A stretch of 64,000 nt of DNA from Thermodesulfovibrio sp. Lineage in GTDB: Bacteria; Nitrospirota; Thermodesulfovibrionia; Thermodesulfovibrionales; Thermodesulfovibrionaceae. This document shows, one piece after another, positions 15,491-24,752 of the stretch (position 1 is its first letter; each line of letters opens with the position of its first letter). A program made the position numbers and the translations under genes. The stretch spans positions 82,434 through 146,433 of the forward strand of contig DYFF01000020.1 in the NCBI GenBank assembly GCA_020725335.1. Reading direction: 5' to 3'. The notes beneath the pieces were generated by a model. It made no database searches. It was not told the DNA's origin and saw nothing but the letters and a program-made list of their open reading frames with translations.

Positions 15491-16863
15491 CCCTTCAAAC
15501 TTTTCCTCAAAAGCTTTATCTGCTCCTTAACACTCTTCTTCGAAGTGCTTCCATAGGAAATCTTTGCCTCAATTGAACCCTCTGGTGTTAGTATTCCATA
15601 TACATCTTCATCAATTTTATCCGAAAAATTCTTCAACTCTTTTATGCTTAAATCTGTTATAGACTGACCTTTTTCAATGCAGTAAAGCACAATTTTACCT
15701 GTTATCTCATGGGCAATTCTAAAGGCAACTCCTTGTCTCACAAGATACTCAGCAAGGTCTGTAGCGGTTATATATCCACCATGGCAGGCTTCTTTCATTC
15801 TATCTTTGTGGAATTTTATCTCAGGAAGCATTTCAGTAATTACTCTAAGGCTCGTGCTTACTGTGTCAATTGTATCAAAAAGGGGTTCTTTGTCTTCCTG
15901 CATATCTCTGTTATAGGTAAGCGGAAGCCCTTTCATTGTTGTTAACAGGGAAATCAAATTACCATAGACTCTGCCTGTTTTACCTCTGATTAATTCTGCA
16001 GGGTCAGGATTTTTTTTCTGGGGCATCATACTCGAACCTGTTGAGAATCTGTCTGGAAGTTCAATAAATTTGAATTCATCTGTTGCCCAGAGTATTATCT
16101 CTTCAGATAGCCTACTTAGATGCATCATGAGCATAGCACCTGAGAAAAGGACATCGCAAACAAAATCTCTGTCAGAGACAGCATCCATGCTGTTTGGAAT
16201 TGGCAATTCAAAGCCTAATTCTTTTGCTGTAAAAAGTCTGTCTATTGGTAGGCTACTTCCTGATAAAGCACCTGCACCAAGGGGGCTTTGATTTATCCTT
16301 TTTATTGCCTCTTTTAGCCTTTGTCGGTCTCTTTCAAACATCCATGCATAAGCAAGAAGATGGTGAGCAAGAAGCACTGGTTGGGCTTTCTGTAAGTGGG
16401 TGTAGCCTGGCATAATTGTATCGATATTTTTTTCAGCAAGATTAACAAGAGTTTTTTCAAGTCCTGCTGTTAACTCTATTAATTCATTTACTTTTTTTCT
16501 CAGATAAAGTCTTAGGTCTGTTGCAACCTGATCATTTCTTGAACGAGCAGTATGAAGCTTTGCTCCTGCAGAGCCTGCTTTTTCAATCAAAGCTTTTTCA
16601 ATGTTCATATGTATGTCTTCAAGCTCTTCTTTGAATTCAAACTTTCCCTCTTTGATTTCCTTTTCAATTTCAGAAAGCCCCTTTAGAATCTGCTTTAGCT
16701 CCTTTTCTGTTATAATTGCTTGTTTGTATAACATCTTGGCATGGGCTCTGCTTCCCTCAATATCCTCCTGCCAGAGCCTTTTGTCAAAGGATATTGACTG
16801 GGAAAACTCCTCCAGTGTCTTTGCAGTGCCTTCCTTAAACCTACCACCCCAAGGTTTTTTCAT
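15487..16863 (-). CDS. argH: Argininosuccinate lyase
   Basis: Cleaves argininosuccinate to arginine and fumarate, the last step of arginine synthesis. The protein has 458 residues, the usual length. The N-terminus KKPWGGRFKEGT, the loop TARSRNDQVATDLRLYLR, PGYTHLQKAQPVLLAHHLLAY and the superfamily signature GSSMMPQKKNPDPAELIRGK with the catalytic Ser region are all present. It begins behind palindromic element B with AAAGGAGAATAG before the ATG and overlaps the lipoprotein gene by four bases. Confidence 0.97.
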   Translation of the reverse strand: MKKPWGGRFKEGTAKTLEEFSQSISFDKRLWQEDIEGSRAHAKMLYKQAIITEKELKQILKGLSEIEKEIKEGKFEFKEELEDIHMNIEKALIEKAGSAGAKLHTARSRNDQVATDLRLYLRKKVNELIELTAGLEKTLVNLAEKNIDTIMPGYTHLQKAQPVLLAHHLLAYAWMFERDRQRLKEAIKRINQSPLGAGALSGSSLPIDRLFTAKELGFELPIPNSMDAVSDRDFVCDVLFSGAMLMMHLSRLSEEIILWATDEFKFIELPDRFSTGSSMMPQKKNPDPAELIRGKTGRVYGNLISLLTTMKGLPLTYNRDMQEDKEPLFDTIDTVSTSLRVITEMLPEIKFHKDRMKEACHGGYITATDLAEYLVRQGVAFRIAHEITGKIVLYCIEKGQSITDLSIKELKNFSDKIDEDVYGILTPEGSIEAKISYGSTSKKSVKEQIKLLRKSLKG

Positions 16864-16880
16864 CTATTCTCCTTTAGTTG

Positions 16881-17051
16881 AAATAGATGCTTTGATAAGC
16901 GACTTATAAATCTTCTGGTAACAATTCCATACGAGCAAAGCGTAAAACAGCCGCAATTGTTTGAGCTCCTTGGGAGCGAGTTTTGCGGCTGTAGCGTAGC
17001 GAGTTCGGAATTGTCAGAAGATTTACTTGAAGCGACATAAAGCATCTGTTT
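16881..17051. repeat. Palindromic element, copy B, between fusA2 and argH
   Basis: Most of the 191-base gap is one long palindrome. AAATAGATGCTTT (16881-16893) pairs with AAAGCATCTGTTT (17039-17051) with one mismatch. AAATCTTCTG and ACAATTCC pair with GGAATTGT and CAGAAGATTT, again with a GTA bulge. The inner CAGCCGCAA pairs with TTGCGGCTG around GAGCTCCTTGGGAGCGAG. The core matches copy A in sequence; the outer arms differ but remain self-complementary. The element ends four bases before the fusA2 stop codon. Confidence 0.75.
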
Positions 17052-17054
17052 GCT

Positions 17055-19151
17055 TCACTCCTCAGCCTTTGCCTGACGCTCTTTTTGCCTTTGCTCAATT
17101 ATCTTCTGAGCAATATGTGAAGGCACCTCTTCATAATGAGAAAACTCCATAGAATACATTCCTCTTCCTGAAGTCATGCTGTGAAGTTGGTTTGCATAGG
17201 TAAGCATCTCTGCCATCGGAACAAGAGCTGTTATCTTTTGATTTCCTCCTGCCTGGGGGTCAACACCCTGAACCTTACCTCTACGGGAGTTAAGATCACC
17301 AATAATTGTACCTAATGTTTCATCAGGCACGATTATTTCGGCTTTCATTATTGGTTCAAGCAATACAGGTTTTGCATCCATAAAAGCTTTTTTTAGCGCA
17401 AAAGAACCAGCTATTTTGAAAGCCATTTCTGAAGAATCCACTGGATGATAAGAACCGTCATAGAGTGTTACTTTAATATCAATGATTGGATAGTAGGCCA
17501 AAATTCCCTCTTTCATAGTATCAATAATTCCCTTTTCAACTGCGGGACGATACTGTTGAGGAATAACACCACCAACAATTTTATCAACAAATTCATAACC
17601 TCCACCTCTTGGAAGAGGTTCTATTTGAATCCAGCAGTCACCATACTGACCTCTTCCCCCAGACTGTTTCTTGTACTTACCCTGAGCACTTGCAGTTGCC
17701 CTTATTGTCTCTCTATAGGGAACTTTTGGTGCCATAAGGTTAACTTCTACTCCGAATTTTCTCTTAAGTTTCTCAAGAGCTACTTCTATATGAACCTGTC
17801 CCATCCCGCTTAAAATCATATCTTTTGATTCTTCATCCCTTGAGAATTTAAGAGTTGGGTCTTCTTCAAGAAGTTTGTGAAGCCCTGCGCTTACCTTTTC
17901 TTCATCACCTCTTGTTTTTGGTGCAATAGCATAGGATATAATGGGTTCTGAGAATCTTACTTCTGGAAGCTGAATAGGATTGTTTTCATCGCATAGAGTA
18001 TGTCCTGTGAGAGTATCTTTAAGTTTTACTGTAGCAACAATCTCACCAGGTCCTGCTTTCTGACAAGGTGTTTGAGCTTTCCCAAGAATGTAGTAAATCT
18101 GACCAATCCTTTCCTTTGTCCCTGCATTCGGATTAAGAACTGTTGAGTCAGCTTTAAGCACACCTGAGAAAATTCTAATATAGGAAATCTTCCCAGCAAA
18201 GGGATCAATGGTGGTTTTAAAAACATAGGCAGCAAGAGGTTCTCCCTCAGATGGCTTTCTTATTACTTCATTTCCATCCTTTGGATTAGTTCCTTTTATA
18301 GGATATATATTAGCTCTTTCATTAGGATCTGGAAGAGTTAGGATAATACTATCAAGTAAAGCTTCCACACCAATTCCTAAAAGTGCTGAACCAGCAAGCA
18401 CTGGGATAAATCTACGAGCAATAGATGCATCATGTAATCCTTTTCTTAATTCTTCTTCGGTTAGTTCTCCTCCTTCAAGATATTTTTCAAGAAGACTGTC
18501 ATCAAGCTCAGCTATTTTTTCTACAAATTTTTTTCTGTAATCATCCACTTTAGTTGAAAGCTCAGAAGGTATTGCAACTTCTTTCATTGTCTTGCCATCT
18601 TGAAGATAGGCTTTTAGGGATATTAAATCAACAATTCCCTGAAGACCAGGACCTTCGCCAATTGGCAAAGTAAGGGGAATTGCTTCTTGTCCGAAAACTT
18701 TTTCAATCTCAGCAACTGCTCTATCAAAGGATGCATTTTCTTTATCAAGCTTGTTTACAAAAACTAATCTTGGAAGATCATAGTCATCACAATATTTCCA
18801 TATTCTTTCAGTTTCAGCCTTGACACCTGAAAGTGCACTAACAATTACTACTGCACCGTCGGATACTCTTAAAGCATTCTTTGTATCTTCAAGAAAGTTT
18901 ACAAAACCGGGTGTATCTATAATATTAATTCTGTAATCCTTGTAATCACAGTAAGCAACTTTACAGCTCAATGTCATGTTTCTTGCAAGTTCCTCAGGCT
19001 CATAATCAATTACCTTACCTGTAGTTTCACCTGTAGTTACTCTGTCAATCTGCCCTGTTTTAAAAAGTATCTGTTCTGCAAGCTTGGTATTCCCTGCACC
19101 TGCATGGGCTACGATTGCGATGTTTCTGATTTTTGTGATATCTCTGCTCAT
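17055..19151 (-). CDS. fusA2: EF-G-like translation factor (EF-G2 type) with altered P-loop
   Basis: A 698-residue protein with all EF-G domains, including the G domain to about 270, domain II (LAAYVFKTTIDPFAGKISYIRIFSG), domain IV (YGDCWIQIEPLPRGGGYEFVDKIVGG) and domain V (ETLGTIIGDLNSRRGKVQGVD). It resembles the EF-G2 subgroup more than translocase EF-G. Motif G3 is DTPGF (79-83) where EF-G has DTPGH. The P-loop reads AHAGAGNT (15-22), so the invariant Lys is Asn21. NKLD (133-136) is intact. Nucleotide binding or hydrolysis may be weak or altered. Role is probably a specialised ribosome factor. RBS AGGAGG precedes the ATG. Confidence 0.88.
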   Translation of the reverse strand: MSRDITKIRNIAIVAHAGAGNTKLAEQILFKTGQIDRVTTGETTGKVIDYEPEELARNMTLSCKVAYCDYKDYRINIIDTPGFVNFLEDTKNALRVSDGAVVIVSALSGVKAETERIWKYCDDYDLPRLVFVNKLDKENASFDRAVAEIEKVFGQEAIPLTLPIGEGPGLQGIVDLISLKAYLQDGKTMKEVAIPSELSTKVDDYRKKFVEKIAELDDSLLEKYLEGGELTEEELRKGLHDASIARRFIPVLAGSALLGIGVEALLDSIILTLPDPNERANIYPIKGTNPKDGNEVIRKPSEGEPLAAYVFKTTIDPFAGKISYIRIFSGVLKADSTVLNPNAGTKERIGQIYYILGKAQTPCQKAGPGEIVATVKLKDTLTGHTLCDENNPIQLPEVRFSEPIISYAIAPKTRGDEEKVSAGLHKLLEEDPTLKFSRDEESKDMILSGMGQVHIEVALEKLKRKFGVEVNLMAPKVPYRETIRATASAQGKYKKQSGGRGQYGDCWIQIEPLPRGGGYEFVDKIVGGVIPQQYRPAVEKGIIDTMKEGILAYYPIIDIKVTLYDGSYHPVDSSEMAFKIAGSFALKKAFMDAKPVLLEPIMKAEIIVPDETLGTIIGDLNSRRGKVQGVDPQAGGNQKITALVPMAEMLTYANQLHSMTSGRGMYSMEFSHYEEVPSHIAQKIIEQRQKERQAKAEE

Positions 19152-19178
19152 AAGAACCCCCTCCTAATTTTTTAATTT

Positions 19179-20471
19179 TTATCCAAAAACTCTCCTGTAT
19201 ATATGCTCCATGTTTCTTGTGTAATAGTTTATCTCAAAAATGCTCTTTATTTCATCATTAGTCAGATACTTTTTAATATTTTCATCTTTAAGCAATAACT
19301 CCATGAAAGGTTTACCCTCTTTCCAACTATGCATAGCATTTGATTGAACAATTTTGTATGCTTCCTCTCGAGTAATACCCTTTTCAACAAGAGCGAGTAG
19401 TACACGCTGAGAGTTATAGAGTCCGTAACTAAGCTCAATGTTTTTAAGCATTTTTTCTGGGTAAACCCTCAAGTCCTTTATAATCCCGTAAAGTCTATTA
19501 AGCATATAATCTATAAGAATGCAGTTGTCAGGAATGATTACCCGTTCAACTGAAGAGTGAGATATGTCTCTGTCATGCCAAAGGGCAATGTTTTCATAGG
19601 CCGCGAAAGCATTACTTCTAACAAGTCGTGCAAGACCGCTTAAATTTTCACATCCTACTGGGTTTCTTTTATGAGGCATTGCAGATGAGCCTTTTTGTCC
19701 CTCTGTAAAAGGTTCTTCTGCCTCTAAAACCTCTGTTCTCTGTAGATGCCTAATCTCAACAGCGATTTTTTCTACCAATGCTGCAATTAAAGCCAAAACT
19801 GATAAAAACTCAGCATGTCTGTCACGCTGGACAACCTGAGTGGCAACTGGTTCAGGCTTAAGCCCAAGTTTCTTAAGTGCAATTTCTTCAATATCAGGAG
19901 GCATATTTGAGAATGTTCCCACCGCACCTGATATTTTACCTACAGAGATTCTATCGATAGCTGAAGTTAATCTTTCTATGTTTCTTTTTGTCTCTTCATA
20001 CCATAAAGCAAATCTCAATCCAAAAGAGGTTGGTTCAGCATGCACACCGTGACTACGACCCATGCATATTGTATCTCTATACTGGAATGCCTTTTCTCTG
20101 AAAAGACTTTTCAATTTTTCTAAATCTTCCATTATAAGTTCAGCTGCCTCCCTTATCTGCAAAGCCAAGGCTGTGTCAACTACATCAGAAGAAGTAAGTC
20201 CCATGTGAACATATCGGGATACAGGGCCTACTTTTTCTGCAACAGCAGTTAAGAAGGCTATTACATCATGTTTCACTGTAGCTTCGATTTCATCAATTCT
20301 TTTAATGTCGAAATCAGCTTTTTCTTTTATTTCTGTTAATGCATCCGTAGGTATCTTTCCGAGCTCTGCCCATGCCTCACAAACAGCTATCTCGACTTCA
20401 AGCCATTTCCTGAATTTGTTTTCCTCACTCCAGATATTGCCCATCTCTTTTCTTGTGTATCTTGGTATCAT
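19179..20471 (-). CDS. purB: Adenylosuccinate lyase
   Basis: Catalyses two fumarate-releasing steps of purine synthesis (SAICAR to AICAR and adenylosuccinate to AMP). About 430 residues with the signature GSSAMPHKRNPVGCENLSGL, the catalytic region VHMGLTSSDVVDTALALQI and GRSHGVHAEPTSFGL. I start at ATG 20469-20471, which overlaps the truB stop as ATGA and follows GGAGG. The ORF extends five codons further upstream inside truB without a start site of its own. Confidence 0.95.
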   Translation of the reverse strand: MIPRYTRKEMGNIWSEENKFRKWLEVEIAVCEAWAELGKIPTDALTEIKEKADFDIKRIDEIEATVKHDVIAFLTAVAEKVGPVSRYVHMGLTSSDVVDTALALQIREAAELIMEDLEKLKSLFREKAFQYRDTICMGRSHGVHAEPTSFGLRFALWYEETKRNIERLTSAIDRISVGKISGAVGTFSNMPPDIEEIALKKLGLKPEPVATQVVQRDRHAEFLSVLALIAALVEKIAVEIRHLQRTEVLEAEEPFTEGQKGSSAMPHKRNPVGCENLSGLARLVRSNAFAAYENIALWHDRDISHSSVERVIIPDNCILIDYMLNRLYGIIKDLRVYPEKMLKNIELSYGLYNSQRVLLALVEKGITREEAYKIVQSNAMHSWKEGKPFMELLLKDENIKKYLTNDEIKSIFEINYYTRNMEHIYRRVFG

Positions 20472-21358
20472 ACTACCTCCTCCCAAATTATTCTTTCAGG
20501 TTTTATTATTACTCCATTGCCAAAGCCTATGCCGAGTATTTTACCCGTCTTGTCTTTTACTTTTACCCACCCTGCCGGAACGATGCCTGAAGGTATTTTA
20601 ATAGGGTTACCGTTTAGGAAACGAGGAATTAAAGTATCCTGAAGAGTTAAAGAAGGTAAGAAGTACAAGGCATTATCTATAGATAGAATACTACGATAAG
20701 TTTGAATCCTATCTGGTAATAAGCTGTTTAACTCTTTTAATTCAAGAGCCTCTTCAACTTTAAATTGTCCAACTCTTGTTCTTGTCAACTCTACTATATG
20801 AGCTCCCATCCCAAGCTTTTGTCCAATATCATTACAGATAGACCTCACATAAGTTCCCTTACTGCATACTACCCTGAATGTTACAAAAGGTGGTTCAAAG
20901 TTTTCTATATCTATTGAATAAATTACAACTTTTTTAGGCTTTCTTTCTACTTCAATACCCTTTCTTGCAAGCTCGTGTAACGGTTTCCCATCCACCTTTA
21001 CTGCCGAATACATAGGTGGTGTTTGCATGATTTCTCCAGTAAAATTTTTTAAAATTTTCTCCAATGCCTGCCTTTCGAGTTCAAAATTATCAATTACTTC
21101 TAATACCTTGCCTTCTGCATCATAAGTATCAGTGGAAATTCCAAATCTTGCCTTGAAAAGATATTCCTTCTCAAGTTCCATTAGAAATGGAGTAATTTTC
21201 GTAGCCTCATTTATGCATACAAGCAAAACTCCAGTTGCTATAGGGTCAAGAGTTCCGGCATGACCGGCTTTTTTCACTTGAAGAATCTTTTTTATTTTTG
21301 ATATAGACTGCTGACTTGTAATTCCCTTTGGTTTATTAAAAATTATTACTCTATCCAT
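20468..21358 (-). CDS. truB: tRNA pseudouridine-55 synthase
   Basis: Forms pseudouridine 55 in the T-arm of tRNAs. 296 residues: the opening VIIFNKPKGITSQQSISKIKK and AGHAGTLDPIATGVLLV, which holds the catalytic Asp. PPMYSAVKVDGKPLHELARKG, then CSKGTYVRSICNDIGQKLG and a C-terminal PUA-like part follow. It sits 8 bases after lptD and overlaps purB. Confidence 0.95.
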   Translation of the reverse strand: MDRVIIFNKPKGITSQQSISKIKKILQVKKAGHAGTLDPIATGVLLVCINEATKITPFLMELEKEYLFKARFGISTDTYDAEGKVLEVIDNFELERQALEKILKNFTGEIMQTPPMYSAVKVDGKPLHELARKGIEVERKPKKVVIYSIDIENFEPPFVTFRVVCSKGTYVRSICNDIGQKLGMGAHIVELTRTRVGQFKVEEALELKELNSLLPDRIQTYRSILSIDNALYFLPSLTLQDTLIPRFLNGNPIKIPSGIVPAGWVKVKDKTGKILGIGFGNGVIIKPERIIWEEVV

Positions 21359-21366
21359 CTTTCTAT

Positions 21367-23421
21367 CTATAAAAGTTTTATAGCTCCTATGCCTTTTAAT
21401 TCAAAAATTAAAAGTATGCTAAAGTCTGAGGTTTCTCTGCCATCTCTAATTACAGGCTTTCTTGCAAAGGTTATATTAGAAGCCCAGCATTTTTCTGTAT
21501 ATTTTACATAAAGAGAACTATCTCTCAATCCAGCACCTTTTAAATCGTAATTTATGTTTCCATTAAATGACCATTTTTCAGAGAGTTTCTTAAAAAATGA
21601 CATCGCATAAGTTTTTATGCCGGGTTCTTTATCTTGGGTTTCATATTGATCTCTTAATGTTTGTGACCAAAGGTAAGAAGGGCTCACTGCTCCTTGTCTT
21701 GTATATCTCTGACCAAAAGATATTGATGTCTTTTCATCAGGAGAAAAGTTTATCCAACTATTAAGCCTTTCCATTCTGTTCTCCGCTATGTTTTGATAAG
21801 TATCGAAACCTAAACTTATTTTCCAAAAAGAAGCCTTAGCTTCAATTAGAATTGGATATAATTTATTCCAATCGTTTTTAGCTCGGAAATCATAAATTTG
21901 TGCTATTCTTCCTTCAAGAGAGATATTGTTAACATCAACCTTGCTATAAGCTCCAATTCTAATTATTGCAGAATCATCAATAAGTTCCGATTCTTTCAAA
22001 ATTGGTGGTTTACCATTGACGCCTACGAAAACTCCTTCAATAAATGGTTCAATAAGTTGAGTGAATTTATCTGTTCTTTTATAAAGTTTCATAAAAGCTT
22101 TTGCGTTGTAATGAATCATCTCTCTATGAGATACGTCATCGTACGGGTAGGTTTTTTCAAGATTGTAAAAAATGGCATGGGCGCTTAAACTCTGTGAAAA
22201 TTTTATACTATCTCCTAAGGTATTTGTAATACGAGGATTTAACTCAAATCTCTGTCCCTTAAGACCGTCCTCTTTGTAATATTCTGCTACATTAGTATTA
22301 AAACTTAAATTTAATGGACCTAATTTATAAGGGTAAACGGAATAACCAAGTTCTGCCTTTATTGGAGGACTCATTCCTTCATTTTTCAAATCTTTCCATC
22401 CTTGCCCTAATAAATAAAATCTTCCACCTACAGCAGGTACGGACAGTTCTGCTGATGACTGGAGGAATCTATCATATTTTGCCTGTAAATCTTTTCCGTA
22501 CTCTCTGAAAAGATAGGATGAGTTATATGACCTAATATCTGCATACTCCTTATAAAAGTCTTTTTTATTTACATAGTTTATGTCCAAAAGAAGATCAAGT
22601 CCTCTTAATTTTTGCAGATGAACTCCTCGTAATTCTTGATAGTTTTTATCAGTTACCCTGTCATTTATTTGATATCCATACCACATTCCCTTTGAATCAA
22701 ATCCTAAGTATCTATATTCAATTCCTTTACCTATTCCTGTTTTTGAAAAATAATCAAGATAAAAAGTAGCGTCTTTATTGCTATCTATCACAAGAAAATA
22801 AGCAGGGCTTATATGTAAACCTCTCGTATTTGAATTGCCTATTTTTAGGGGAAGAAAACCTGATTTTTTAATATTGCCTCCTGGTCCCCAAAAAACAGGA
22901 GAAAAAGCAATAGGTATGTTTTTTACTTTAAAGGTTGTAAAGGTGGTTAATAATGTATCATCTACAACTAAATTAACTACTTCAGAAGTAAAACACCATG
23001 GTTGGGCACGATCTTTCTCTGGTTCACAGGTGGAAAAGGTTGCCTTTTTAGCCTTATATTTTATTTCACTTAGCCTTTCTATCTCCTCAGCACTTATCCA
23101 CATATCTTGTTTTTTAATGTGAATTAAAGCTTTTTTTAGATTTCCTGTTTTTTTATCTACCTTTATATTAGCTTCCTCTGCCCAAGCTTTTAAGTCTTCA
23201 TCTTCAAAATATATATTCCCTCTTGCCTCTATTTCGTTTTTTTCTTCATAGTACACTGCTTTGTCAGTAGTTAACTTAAAGGTTTCTCCTGTCATTGTTA
23301 CATTTCCAGTAGCAATGTATTTTTTGTCTTCTTCGTACCTTTCTAAGGTATCAGAATTTATCTCTAAGGCAAAAGATAGGAAAGGCCAACATAAAATAAA
23401 TAAAATCATTAGAAAAATCAT
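21367..23421 (-). CDS. lptD: LPS-assembly outer-membrane protein LptD
   Basis: Outer-membrane beta-barrel that with LptE inserts lipopolysaccharide into the outer leaflet. 684 residues: signal peptide (MIFLMILFILCWPFLSFA), an N-terminal OstA/LptA-like jellyroll (EINSDTLERYEEDKKYIATGNV, TDKAVYYEEKNEIEARGNIYFED) to about residue 130, and a long barrel (KSGFLPLKIGNSNTRGLHISPAYF, ending in LLIFELKGIGAIKLL). Two Cys (CEPEKDRAQPWC) and one late Cys may form disulfides like those in E. coli LptD, but the pattern is not the same. It proves a diderm envelope. It overlaps folC by four bases. Confidence 0.85.
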   Translation of the reverse strand: MIFLMILFILCWPFLSFALEINSDTLERYEEDKKYIATGNVTMTGETFKLTTDKAVYYEEKNEIEARGNIYFEDEDLKAWAEEANIKVDKKTGNLKKALIHIKKQDMWISAEEIERLSEIKYKAKKATFSTCEPEKDRAQPWCFTSEVVNLVVDDTLLTTFTTFKVKNIPIAFSPVFWGPGGNIKKSGFLPLKIGNSNTRGLHISPAYFLVIDSNKDATFYLDYFSKTGIGKGIEYRYLGFDSKGMWYGYQINDRVTDKNYQELRGVHLQKLRGLDLLLDINYVNKKDFYKEYADIRSYNSSYLFREYGKDLQAKYDRFLQSSAELSVPAVGGRFYLLGQGWKDLKNEGMSPPIKAELGYSVYPYKLGPLNLSFNTNVAEYYKEDGLKGQRFELNPRITNTLGDSIKFSQSLSAHAIFYNLEKTYPYDDVSHREMIHYNAKAFMKLYKRTDKFTQLIEPFIEGVFVGVNGKPPILKESELIDDSAIIRIGAYSKVDVNNISLEGRIAQIYDFRAKNDWNKLYPILIEAKASFWKISLGFDTYQNIAENRMERLNSWINFSPDEKTSISFGQRYTRQGAVSPSYLWSQTLRDQYETQDKEPGIKTYAMSFFKKLSEKWSFNGNINYDLKGAGLRDSSLYVKYTEKCWASNITFARKPVIRDGRETSDFSILLIFELKGIGAIKLL

Positions 23422-24752
23422 ATAATTTCACCAAGATTCCTTAAGGATGATTTCTCTCCAAGAGCCTCTTTTAGCTCCCCAATTAGATAGGCAGAGCCAG
23501 TACAAAGAAGGAATAAATCCCTGTTTTCTTTACATAGTGATACCCCCTTTTTAAAGGCTGTCAGGCTGTCAGGCAAAGCTTGTATATTTTTTGAAAATCC
23601 ATTAATACTATTAAGTAAATCTTCATATTTAAGAGCTCTTTCATATTTAGCAGAAGTGAAAAAGATTTTTTCGGCATAATTTTCAAACTCTTTTAAGACT
23701 CCCAATACATCTTTATCTTTCATTATGCCAAAAACTACTACTGGTTTTTTTTGTGTTAGCTCTTTAAGTGAATTTACCAATGTTCTGACAGCTGGGGGAT
23801 TATGAGCAATGTCCAAAATTATCAAAGGCTCTTTACAGACAACTTCAAGTCGTCCAGGCATGTTTATACTTTTTAATGCTTTTCTTATAGCAGATTCTTC
23901 CCATTTGTTATAGATATTCATAAAGGCTTTCAAAGCCAAAGAAGCGTTTTCCTTTTGATGAACTCCTGTAAGAGAGAGGTGTAAATCATACGATGGACTT
24001 AAGCTTTTGCCGCATGTTATGGATAAATCTGAAGGGTGAAAATTATAGGGATAAAAATCAAAGATTATGCCATCAAAATCCATTAATTTTATCTCACTAT
24101 GAAAGTGTTTACCATAGACAAACAAGGGAGAGTTCATCTCTCTTGCTTTTTTTGAAATTACATCTTCTGCTTCCTCATCCTGAGAAGCTGACACTATAGG
24201 AATTCCCTTTTTTATTATTCCAGCCTTTTCTTGCGCAATTGAGGATAGGGTAGTACCTAAAAATTCTTGATGGTCAATTCCTATACTTGTAATGACAGAG
24301 ACTTCAGGTTTAACAACATTTGTTGCGTCAAGTCTTCCTCCCATCCCTGTTTCAACAACTACATAATCTACTTTCATTTCCTGAAAATAGAGGAAAGCCA
24401 TTATGGTTACATATTCAAAAAATGTGAGTACCTCTCCGTACGGTTTTATTTTTTCAATGAGATTGATTACATTATCTTCTGATATCTCCTCATCGTTTAC
24501 AAGTATTCTCTCTGTAAATCTTGTTAGGTGAGGGGATGTAAAAAGTCCGACCCTAAAGCCGTGAGCTCTAAGTAGAGAGTAAATTATTTTTGATACAGAA
24601 CCTTTTCCGTTTGTCCCTGCTATGTGGATAGATAGAAAGCTATCATGAGGATTACCCAATTTTTCAAGTACTGCTGAGACTCTTTCAAGCCCTAATTTTA
24701 TTCCCTTTGTGCGTTTACTGTAGAGTTCATTTATTAATGCTTTATATTTCAT
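23418..24752 (-). CDS. folC: Folylpolyglutamate synthase / dihydrofolate synthase
   Basis: Mur-ligase family enzyme of 444 residues that adds glutamate to dihydropteroate and folates. Motifs are SIHIAGTNGKGSVSKIIYS (ATP loop), GLFTSPHLTRFTERI, VVETGMGGRLDATNVV, TSIGIDHQEFLGTTLSSIAQEKAGIIK and ILDIAHNPPAVRTLV. It starts in the accD stop (ATGA) and ends in the lptD start, so the three genes are translationally linked. Confidence 0.95.
   Translation of the reverse strand: MKYKALINELYSKRTKGIKLGLERVSAVLEKLGNPHDSFLSIHIAGTNGKGSVSKIIYSLLRAHGFRVGLFTSPHLTRFTERILVNDEEISEDNVINLIEKIKPYGEVLTFFEYVTIMAFLYFQEMKVDYVVVETGMGGRLDATNVVKPEVSVITSIGIDHQEFLGTTLSSIAQEKAGIIKKGIPIVSASQDEEAEDVISKKAREMNSPLFVYGKHFHSEIKLMDFDGIIFDFYPYNFHPSDLSITCGKSLSPSYDLHLSLTGVHQKENASLALKAFMNIYNKWEESAIRKALKSINMPGRLEVVCKEPLIILDIAHNPPAVRTLVNSLKELTQKKPVVVFGIMKDKDVLGVLKEFENYAEKIFFTSAKYERALKYEDLLNSINGFSKNIQALPDSLTAFKKGVSLCKENRDLFLLCTGSAYLIGELKEALGEKSSLRNLGEII

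Noticed and set aside
16881..17051. Element B as a T-box or other riboswitch of argH
   Set aside because: The same core occurs as copy A inside a coding sequence, which fits a mobile repeat and not a leader RNA; no T-box motif is present.
16904..17098. Open frames across element B
   Set aside because: They arise from the palindrome and from fusA2 in another frame, with no ribosome site or conserved product.
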